Source: an uncultured Bacteroidota bacterium (GTDB lineage Bacteria > Bacteroidota > Bacteroidia > Bacteroidales > CG2-30-32-10). Taken from it: 42,865 nucleotides of DNA. The stretch lies in assembly GCA_903889915.1 (NCBI GenBank), contig CAISZK010000385.1, positions 1 through 42,865 on the forward strand, given 5' to 3'. Positions within the stretch are counted from its first letter, which is position 1. Each line of letters opens with the position of its first letter. The translations under genes and the position numbers were made by a program. Positions 36,629 through 42,865 of this stretch are shown here, piece by piece. Below the pieces are notes generated by a model. The model did no database searches and was not told the DNA's origin. It saw only the letters and a list, made by a program, of their open reading frames with translations.

Positions 36629-37645
36629 ATGTTCACAAAAATCAAAAAATCGTTCGAAAAGTTCATTGCAGCCGTTGTAATGATGGTTCTGAACTTAGTA
36701 GGCAAACCACTTGATTTAAAAAAATCAAGTGGAAATTCACGCACAGGAAAAACTAATTCCCGTGCTAGTAATAAACCACAGATTCACTGGTCGAATAAAG
36801 AAACGATCATGGTGCGTGGCGGCCAAAACTCTTTTCAGTGTTTCGCGTTGCCGCTCTTCAACTTCTGTCCTCCTGAATTAATTCTCCATAAAACGGAAAA
36901 AATTCCGAAAAAGAGCGACAGCATGCAATTGTTTGTGCGTCCTGAATTATTTATGATGATAGTCATTCCGGAAATCTCAGGAAAGAATAATAACAAGCCA
37001 AACAAGGATGTTGTTCTTGAACACAAGGTAATCCCTGTTGTTAACTGGGGAAAAAAGAAAGGCGCTTCACTTAAAATTGAGGATTGCAAAATGAAAAAAA
37101 CAAAGCTTACCGGAAATTTGGATTTTCCATCTCCATGGTCGCCGGAGTTCCCTGCACTGACTGCTGTTGGCGCTAATATTTTGACAGCAGGAAACAAATT
37201 GCAGGACCGTTTGCAAAAACTTCCTAACAGCAAGTCCAATCTTTCAGCGGCATTGAATGTTTTGCACGACAATATGGACAGTTGGTGCATGATGTTAAAG
37301 CTGAAAGTAAAAACTGTATCGCCTGAAGAAGGAGTGCGCATTTGCAACGATGCAGGGTTTGAGTACAAGGTCATCAGCATCCGTCCGAAAAGAGGTAACA
37401 AAGTTTTTCAGGGCACAGAGCCGGGAACCCTTATCATTTGGGGTGAAGGTGAAGGATACCGTCAATGGCAGGAAAGCCCCGACCCTAATCAGGAAACCAT
37501 CATTGATCTACCGCCAACAAGAGGCGGAGAAACTTCGGTGACTGGTCGCAGACCAAAAGCAGAGTATTGGTATCGCTGGAGATTGGTGCTCACCAAAGGG
37601 CGCTATGGAGAATGGAGCAAATGGTATAACGGTACTGCTCCCTGA
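36629..37645 (+). CDS. Uncharacterised protein, possible fibronectin-III-like C-terminus
   Basis: A 338-residue protein not assigned to a named family. The N-terminus is amphipathic with a short hydrophobic stretch (FIAAVVMMVLNLVG), then a basic Ser/Lys linker. The middle contains helical ALNVLHDNMDSWCMMLK; the C-terminal ~80 residues (GTLIIWGEGEGYRQWQES ... YRWRLVLTKGRYGEWSKWY) look like a beta-sandwich of fibronectin-III type, including the usual Tyr-Trp-rich closing strand. It ends 16 bases before a strong terminator. Function unknown. Confidence 0.65.
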   Translation: MFTKIKKSFEKFIAAVVMMVLNLVGKPLDLKKSSGNSRTGKTNSRASNKPQIHWSNKETIMVRGGQNSFQCFALPLFNFCPPELILHKTEKIPKKSDSMQLFVRPELFMMIVIPEISGKNNNKPNKDVVLEHKVIPVVNWGKKKGASLKIEDCKMKKTKLTGNLDFPSPWSPEFPALTAVGANILTAGNKLQDRLQKLPNSKSNLSAALNVLHDNMDSWCMMLKLKVKTVSPEEGVRICNDAGFEYKVISIRPKRGNKVFQGTEPGTLIIWGEGEGYRQWQESPDPNQETIIDLPPTRGGETSVTGRRPKAEYWYRWRLVLTKGRYGEWSKWYNGTAP

Positions 37646-37661
37646 TCAATGCACAAAGTTT

Positions 37662-37696
37662 AAAAAAGGGGGTGACTTCATGTCATCCCCTTTTTT
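37662..37696 (+). terminator. Rho-independent terminator
   Basis: AAAAAAGGGGGTGAC pairs with GTCATCCCCTTTTTT with one G-T pair, around a short loop, ending in T6. Confidence 0.85.
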
Positions 37697-37793
37697 AATT
37701 GAGCGTTCATGAATTTTTTTAAAATTTCAGAGGACAATTAATTTCATAAAAGCAAACGAATAAATATGTACAATAGTCTAAGATATTTTCTAA

Positions 37794-38045
37794 CGAACGA
37801 TTGCTTATAGCAAACGTTCATTCGCATTGTCGGATCGAACGATCACTTTCAGCAAACGTTAATTCGCATTGTGCAATCGAACGATTGCACAATGCGAACG
37901 TTCGATAGCTTTGTCGGAACGAACGTTTCAACAAAGCAAACGTTCATTCGCATTGTCGGATCGAACGATCGCACAATGCAAACGTTCGATAGCTTTGTCG
38001 GATCGAATGATTGTACAATGCAAACGTTCATTCGCTTTAAGCTTT
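37794..38045. repeat. Six-unit, 42-bp-period tandem repeat made of inverted half-units
   Basis: Units start at 37794, 37836, 37878, 37920, 37962 and 38004, all exactly 42 bp with no indels (unit pattern CGAACGATnGCACAATGCAA followed by ACGTTCnTTCGCnTTGTCGGAT). The two 21-bp halves are diverged reverse complements of each other (ACAATGCGAACG versus CGTTCGCATTGT type), so the array can fold on either strand. Because 42 is a multiple of three, open frames with a 14-residue repeat appear on both strands; these are not taken as genes. Confidence 0.85.
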
Positions 38046-38619
38046 CGTTTTATGCAATTAAAATTTTCCGGAAAATGAAGGAAGTTTCTTTTGTTCCACC
38101 GTGTCGCCTGTCAGATTTGTGTTCACTGAGAATATGGTCGCTGAGCATGTCGAAATGTCGAAGTGCAATCCGACACGTTTATAATACCAGGATTTGTAAC
38201 CCGACAAACAAGGGCTGTCTTTTTTTAATAGCAAATAAATCCTCAAAATGGCTTCCATGAAGCTTCGAAACAAAACCATCCCTGACGCACATATTTGAAA
38301 TAAACTCAAAATAAATCAGAAATATGTTGGTGAAGTGAAAAATTTGTATTTTAGCAAATTAATTGGAGGGGGAAATGAGTGAGGGGATGAAAATTGTCGC
38401 AATTGTGATTTGAAAGATTTATGAGATTATGACATTAAAAACAATTAAAGAGAAAATGATTGAAAATGATCGGAAATAATGCTTAATGGAAAATAGTGAA
38501 ATGTCACGCGTTTGAAACGCGCACCAACTTGCTGACGAGCGCGATCAGGGGTTGGAGACCAATATTTATGTAGTGCGAAGTTGGGGACTTCGCTCAGCAG
38601 GAGAAAGAAAAAAACAGAT
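38046..38619. other. Gene-free region after the 42-bp array
   Basis: Holds a perfect palindrome ATTTTCCGGAAAAT (38063-38076), degenerate copies of the GGATTTGTAACCCGAC-type repeat (38166-38205; compare GGATTTGCAATCCGAC near 16975), and the interspersed repeat annotated at 38503-38551. No convincing gene is seen. Confidence 0.6.
38503..38551. repeat. Interspersed repeat, copy B
   Basis: CACGCGTTTGAAACGCG (38505-38521) followed by CTGACGAGCGCGATCAGGGG (38532-38551). Spacing and order are the same as in copy C at 41009-41058, and the parts recur around 17005-17156 in the other orientation. Confidence 0.8.
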
Positions 38620-39366
38620 ATGCTTGAAAGAATATCCATAGACCTGACAAATTATTGCAGCAAAGAATGTGATTTTTGTTATAACAAAAGTTCAAAAAAC
38701 GGCATAACTGAATGGAAGCCGGAAGAGGTGACAAGTTTTTTGAAAGACTGTGCAAAACATGGGGTTAAAGCAATATCTATTGGTGGCGGTGAACCTTTTG
38801 AATACAAAGGGATATATAAATTAATAAGCAAACTTATGCCACATGTTTTTGTAAGCGTAACAACCAACGGAATGCCATTGACAATTTATGACAACTTCGT
38901 CAAGCTAACGAAAAACAAACCCGATAAAATTCATATAACCATTCATGACCCGGCTAATGAAACAGAGGTAAATCGTACAATTGAGATGCTTTTCTTTTTT
39001 GGAAATATTGGAATTAAGACCGGTGCAAACGTTCTTGTATCGGCGGATAAAATTGCTGAAACAAAAAAACTGACAGAACTATTATTTAAGTACAAATATT
39101 TACCGGAACAAATAATTTATGTACCGCGTAAATTTACAAAAATTCCCACTCCGCAACAGGTGGCTGAGGCTGCATTGAACAAAACCTTTCAGTCGGCAAG
39201 TTGTTTATTGGATTGTAAAATAAACGAACGATTTTGTTCCATATCATGGGACAAGCAGGTGGGATGGTGCTCGTATGGCGAGGGAAAAACAAAGCTGGGT
39301 GATTTGACTTATCAGGGACTTATGCAGTCGCTGGGAAAAATAAAATTTAAAACATGCAAAAAGTAA
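38620..39366 (+). CDS. Radical SAM protein
   Basis: A 248-residue radical SAM enzyme. The [4Fe-4S] motif CSKECDFC (CxxxCxxC) is near residues 12-19 and the SAM-binding GGGEPF near residue 58. The C-terminal third is Cys-rich (SASCLLDC, RFCSISWD, GWCSYG, FKTC), as in SPASM/twitch-type auxiliary cluster domains. ATG 38620 is preferred over the TTG at 38581 because the extension is basic and not family-like, and a GGAGAAAG motif lies upstream. Its 3' end overlaps the next gene by 13 bases, so the two products probably work together. Peptide or protein modification is plausible; substrate unknown. Confidence 0.85.
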   Translation: MLERISIDLTNYCSKECDFCYNKSSKNGITEWKPEEVTSFLKDCAKHGVKAISIGGGEPFEYKGIYKLISKLMPHVFVSVTTNGMPLTIYDNFVKLTKNKPDKIHITIHDPANETEVNRTIEMLFFFGNIGIKTGANVLVSADKIAETKKLTELLFKYKYLPEQIIYVPRKFTKIPTPQQVAEAALNKTFQSASCLLDCKINERFCSISWDKQVGWCSYGEGKTKLGDLTYQGLMQSLGKIKFKTCKK

Positions 39367-40829
39367 AAACAATTGATTACCCTGCCGGACATAGCGCTGA
39401 CACCGATTGGTTCTGCGTTGACAAGGATGGGAACATTGCCATTTTCGATACAGACCAATCTGGATGCATGCCTGTAAATGAAAACGGGGAAGCTATTTCA
39501 GCCTGGTATGATTATTTGAATAACGTATTGAGAGAGATAGAACCTCATGTGTATGATTTTACTTTGGGAGAGGAAACCATAACTGACTTATTGAAATTAT
39601 GTAAAAAGGAAGATTTGCAGAAGGAATATTTTGGCGGTATCATCATTTTAAAGAAAGGGACAACAATAGGGGAGTTGAATTTGAAGCTGAGAGATTATGA
39701 GTTTTTGCTGAGATTAAGCGAAGAACAAAACATGTATTTTCTACACGATTCATATAATGAAAAGTTATTTAAAAAAGTTGTTAAAAATGGATTGGTTCTT
39801 TCGGGTTATTATTTTGATATAAAGGAACTATGGAAGGTGTTGAACCTTTTTTATTATCATTCAGATCATTCGAATTTGCCCTATAAACGTGAGTTTGCGC
39901 CTGAAAATCCGGCAAACATTAATGACATGAATTTTCCGAAAACAAATACTGTTGTTGCATTTAAGGACGTTGACTTTAGGGATAATGAATACGTGCAACC
40001 TATGGAATTTATTGAGTGCTCTGAAGGTTATATTGATTGTGATGTATTTGAAGATGGCTCTGCAACTATAATTGCATCGGATAACAAAACGCCGCTTGTA
40101 TATTATTTGGGCAAGGATGAATGGTTGTTGGAGTTTGAGAGTCGTAGAAGTTTCAGATTTTATAAACCCAATAGTAATGGTGATGTTAAACCTTTTTTAA
40201 ATTCAGCCAACCCTGAAATTTTGATTTTAAATTCAATGACAAGTAATGGACTTGGAGTATATGGTTTACCGGCAATGTGTTTGAATGATATCGAATCGTC
40301 AAATTATAAGTATTTACAAGAAAATGTCTTTGAACCCTTGAACCTGGAATTTAAGAATATTGCGGCTTTTGATGTCATCAAATCATTTGAAAGATACGTT
40401 CGCAAAAACAAATTGAAAGTTTTTTGTGCCAGCGATTTCCCTGATAGCTTTGGTTTGATTGACAGTGAGATTAAAATTGTTGATCCCCGGATAATCATTG
40501 GAGTCGGCAATTACGTGCATGGTTTCATAAATTGTAAATACGGGCTTGTGCCAAGAAACGAAATTTTCACCACTGGTGAATACTGGTTTAATTTTCACGG
40601 AAAGGAAATCATGTATATTGCCATAGAAGAATTTGAGAAAAGGAAGGATTATTCGGGACAATATGAGATTTTAAAAGGCATTGCCGCAAAAGCGAAGGAA
40701 ATTATAAGCAAACCCAGCGACAATAAGCTGCGCCCGTATTTCATAAAACTTGAAAAAGACAATAAGAACTACGACATTTATATGAAATGGATCAATGAAT
40801 GGAAGGTTTATGAGGCGAGGGAGGAATGA
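39354..40829 (+). CDS. Uncharacterised partner of the radical SAM protein
   Basis: A 491-residue cytoplasmic protein, translationally coupled to the radical SAM gene (13-base overlap). The N-terminal ~60 residues (HSADTDWFCVDKDGNIAIFD, QSGCMPVN) resemble the opening of SMI1/KNR4-like or immunity-type proteins of Bacteroidota. The rest has no motif I can name; it is mixed alpha/beta and acidic, with scattered Cys. It might be a substrate, a scaffold or an immunity-like partner of the enzyme. No signal peptide or membrane segment. Confidence 0.7.
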   Translation: MQKVKTIDYPAGHSADTDWFCVDKDGNIAIFDTDQSGCMPVNENGEAISAWYDYLNNVLREIEPHVYDFTLGEETITDLLKLCKKEDLQKEYFGGIIILKKGTTIGELNLKLRDYEFLLRLSEEQNMYFLHDSYNEKLFKKVVKNGLVLSGYYFDIKELWKVLNLFYYHSDHSNLPYKREFAPENPANINDMNFPKTNTVVAFKDVDFRDNEYVQPMEFIECSEGYIDCDVFEDGSATIIASDNKTPLVYYLGKDEWLLEFESRRSFRFYKPNSNGDVKPFLNSANPEILILNSMTSNGLGVYGLPAMCLNDIESSNYKYLQENVFEPLNLEFKNIAAFDVIKSFERYVRKNKLKVFCASDFPDSFGLIDSEIKIVDPRIIIGVGNYVHGFINCKYGLVPRNEIFTTGEYWFNFHGKEIMYIAIEEFEKRKDYSGQYEILKGIAAKAKEIISKPSDNKLRPYFIKLEKDNKNYDIYMKWINEWKVYEAREE

Positions 40830-40849
40830 AAAATGGCTGAACTTTTTAT

Positions 40850-40869
40850 CCGTTGACTAAAGTCAACGG
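40850..40869. repeat. Palindromic hairpin after the radical SAM pair
   Basis: CCGTTGACT pairs with AGTCAACGG around two bases, just after the stop at 40829. It lacks a T tract, so it is an extragenic palindrome rather than a classical terminator. A related GGCAATTGACTTTAGTC occurs at 35323-35339. Confidence 0.7.
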
Positions 40870-41130
40870 CAATTGATAAATAGTCGGGGCAGTGATTAGT
40901 GTGATTGTATGGGACAATTGGGACTTTGGAGACAATTGGGGATGGTGGATTAAACGGAGGCAGGTTTGGAAGGAAAGGGTGGCAGGTTTTCTGACGCAAA
41001 TTTATTTATAGCATGCGTTTGAAACGTGCGGCAACTGGCTGATGAGCGCGATCTGGGGAAATTCATTATTTTTCCATTTTTATAATTTTATAAAATGACT
41101 ATTGCATTTCATACTTTTACCTTTTCAATT
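40870..41130. other. Gene-free spacer containing interspersed repeat copy C
   Basis: AT-rich, G-rich in 40885-40980 on the plus strand, with repeat copy C at 41009-41058. No ORF of note. Confidence 0.6.
41009..41058. repeat. Interspersed repeat, copy C
   Basis: GCATGCGTTTGAAACGTGCG followed by GGCTGATGAGCGCGATCTGGGG. Aligns without gaps to copy B (38503-38551), in the same orientation, with most positions identical. Confidence 0.8.
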
Positions 41131-42258
41131 CTAATTTGAACAAAATAATACACAATTACCACTTTTATCTATATATATATATTTGCCATTTTTTTTAACA
41201 TATGCAATACCATTATTAAAATCGTTACTTGATTCATATATACAGGGAATTACGAGAGACCCCTGTTTATTAATAAATCCATAAAGTCCATTTTTCTTTA
41301 CAGATGCAAACCCTTCTTTAAACCAGCTAACATATTCATATAAATTTGGTTCTTTATCTAATGCGATTTTTATTTGCCCATATTTATCACTAAAATAATT
41401 ATCACAAACAGAATAAGTATTTTTATCCTTGCAATTAGAAATTAAATGACATAATCCATCTTTAAATCCCCATGTAAAATAATATTTTGGATCCACAAGA
41501 AAATTACCATTTTTATCAATTAACCCCCATTTATTATTTATTTCAACTGGTGCAAAACCTTCACTAAAATTAAACGCAAAATCATAAATGGGTTGAATTA
41601 TAATGGATCCTGTTTTATCAATAAAGCCACTCTTCCCTTTCTTGGTAAATTTTAATAACCCATTAGAATAAGGATTCGGTGCATCACCCTGAATATTTTC
41701 AATAATTTTATTGCCATATCTATCGATATAAGTATACCCAAGATCATTTGAAGTATACATAACTTGAGCTAACCCTTCAGAAAAGTCCCAAGCACTATTA
41801 TATATGAATGGCAAAATCTCCCTTCCGGTTGTATCAATAAAACCCACTTTATTATTTCCTTTGGTGGCCACTGCAATACCTTCTGAAAACGGTAGTAAAG
41901 AAGAATAAATAATAGGCGTTATTTCAACACCTTTTTTATTTATAAATCCTTTTTTATTAGACTTAGAAACAATTGCAAAATTGCCATTAAAATTATCACA
42001 ATGATCATATTTTGGACTTATAATAAACTCATCTTCTAAATTCACATAACCTTCAAGTTTATTTTCATAAGATAAAGCTGGAATTAACAATCCATTATAA
42101 TTAGACAATATTGTGTCTTTATTATTATTTTTACTTATAGAATTTTTAGATGATGTTTTGCTAAAAGATAAATCATTATGATTAAATAGTTTGGAAATAG
42201 CTATTAAAAATATTACAAAACCAAATATTGCTATAAAGAGAAAAATAAATTTTCGCAT
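41131..42258 (-). CDS. Membrane-anchored WG-repeat protein
   Basis: A 375-residue protein. Residues 2-21 are a hydrophobic segment (FIFLFIAIFGFVIFLIAI) that is a signal anchor or signal peptide. After a Ser/Lys/Asn-rich linker come about eight WG-type beta repeats of ~35 residues with the pattern GFIDKTG...I.PIY....FSEGFA, for example GFINKKGVEITPIIY, GFIDTTGREILPFIY and GLIDKNGNFLVDPKYY. WG-repeat proteins are widespread in Bacteroidota; their molecular role is not known. ATG 42258 is preferred over the GTG at 42267. It lies 81 bases downstream of the bactofilin-like gene on the same strand. Confidence 0.85.
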   Translation of the reverse strand: MRKFIFLFIAIFGFVIFLIAISKLFNHNDLSFSKTSSKNSISKNNNKDTILSNYNGLLIPALSYENKLEGYVNLEDEFIISPKYDHCDNFNGNFAIVSKSNKKGFINKKGVEITPIIYSSLLPFSEGIAVATKGNNKVGFIDTTGREILPFIYNSAWDFSEGLAQVMYTSNDLGYTYIDRYGNKIIENIQGDAPNPYSNGLLKFTKKGKSGFIDKTGSIIIQPIYDFAFNFSEGFAPVEINNKWGLIDKNGNFLVDPKYYFTWGFKDGLCHLISNCKDKNTYSVCDNYFSDKYGQIKIALDKEPNLYEYVSWFKEGFASVKKNGLYGFINKQGSLVIPCIYESSNDFNNGIAYVKKNGKYIYIDKSGNCVLFCSN

Positions 42259-42339
42259 CAATTTCACTAATCTTAATATTCTATTTTAAGTTCTTTATGA
42301 ATGTTTAATATCTCCATAATCTTTAAAAACCTACATTAT

Positions 42340-42865
42340 TTATTGGATTATTCGGCCTTGAAGATTTCCTAAATTTTTTATTATTCCTCCATTATTATAA
42401 ATGTTACCAATCAATGAACTTTCAATTATTAATTCAGCATTTTTTTCTAATGTAATATCTCCTTTTACTCTTGATTGAATTACTAATTTTTTACCAGATT
42501 TTACAGTAATATTTCCAGTTACCCCTCCTTGTAAATAAGTATCATTTGAGATTGTTAAATCACCAATAACAGACTTTTGTAAATAATTTGATGTATTGAC
42601 AATTCTTTTTTGAGATGGAACAGTATTGATAATTTTTTTGGATGTAATATTTTGTGAATTTTCCTTTTGTGGAACAACATTGACTTGTTTAATTTCATTT
42701 TTTGACTAATTTTTACTAGAGAAACATCATTACTGTTATTTTCTTCTACAATTTTCTCATTATCTTCAACATAAGAACTTTGTTGTAAAGATTCTTGCTC
42801 TTGTTCTTGTTCATTTAATGGTGCTGTTTGAACTGATGATGTTTTATTGATTACCTCATTACTAT
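42340..42865 (-). pseudogene. Partial bactofilin-like protein with an apparent frameshift
   Basis: Not in the ORF track; read by hand and cut by the right edge. The upstream part, in one frame, is a Gln/Glu-rich linker (APLNEQEQEQESLQQ...EDNEKIVEENNSND). At the A6 tract (T6 at 42698-42703 on plus) the frame must shift by one base to continue as QVNVVPQKENSQN and then a beta-helical domain (SVIGDLTISNDTYLQGG, VTGNITVKSGKKLVIQ, RVKGDITLEKNAELII, SSLIGNIYNNGGI) ending LQGRIIQ at 42340. The repeated G.(I/L)(T/Y) rungs are bactofilin-like (cytoskeletal polymer). Without the shift the product stops early. Confidence 0.6.

Noticed and set aside
37849-38260. ORFs 37849-38031 (minus), 37869-38078 and 37871-38260 (plus) as repeat proteins
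   Set aside because: They arise from a 42-bp satellite that keeps all frames open; frames on both strands overlap and none has a domain or a supported start.
1-42865. Prophage, integrative element or tRNA/rRNA genes
   Set aside because: No integrase, structural phage gene, conjugation gene, tRNA cloverleaf or rRNA sequence was recognised on reading; a tRNAscan/Infernal run could still find a small RNA.

Overview
The window reads as chromosomal DNA of a member of the Bacteroidota. Support: low GC; TAnnTTTG-type -7 promoter boxes; two large secreted proteins ending in type IX secretion (T9SS) sorting domains; a PagL-like acyloxyacyl hydrolase; head-GIN, WG-repeat and Asp-box proteins; and house genes (tilS, dsbD, leuS, pepT) of Bacteroidota type. 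No rRNA, tRNA, IS transposase or cas gene was found by eye.

Left accessory region (1-11443). It opens with a 52-bp-period direct repeat array, then an XRE regulator and a gamma-type N6-adenine DNA methyltransferase one base apart, with no restriction nuclease in view. A DapDC/ornithine-type PLP decarboxylase follows on the plus strand. Convergent to it, on the minus strand from a good promoter at 10792-10822, is a tightly packed operon: (i) a P-loop ATPase with a possible HTH start, (ii) an AAA_35 (STAND-like conflict ATPase) module fused to a complete L-asparaginase domain, (iii) a second, free-standing asparaginase with an extra C-terminal domain, (iv) a YbaK/ProX-like tRNA-editing domain fused to an Asp/Glu racemase that has lost one catalytic cysteine, and (v) a D-amino-acid-aminotransferase-like gene cut off before its PLP lysine. 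Every product after the first acts on Asn, Asp or their derivatives or on charged tRNA, yet an NTPase switch module is built in. I propose this as the undescribed system of the window: a nucleotide-gated amino-acid or aminoacyl-tRNA depletion system, probably a defence or conflict system. This is inference.

Central region (11444-34998). It starts with a 1794-residue T9SS cargo with BACON, PKD and seven Ig-like repeats. After a stretch of interspersed repeats come a PagL-like hydrolase/head-GIN lipoprotein pair, then tilS, dsbD, leuS (with an AT-rich divergent segment), a GNAT acetyltransferase, a lipoprotein, a LuxE-like acyl-adenylating protein, an Asp-box T9SS protein, a DUF2283 protein, peptidase T next to an OPT oligopeptide transporter (peptide uptake plus hydrolysis), and an acyl carrier protein and VIT-family membrane protein on the plus strand.

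Right accessory region (34999-42865). It holds a hairpin (MITE-like) element, two adjacent uncharacterised genes, a perfect 42-bp-period array built of inverted half-units, a radical SAM gene overlapping a gene of unknown function (the pair bracketed by two copies of one interspersed repeat), a membrane-anchored WG-repeat protein, and at the edge a partial bactofilin-like gene with an apparent frameshift in an A6 tract.
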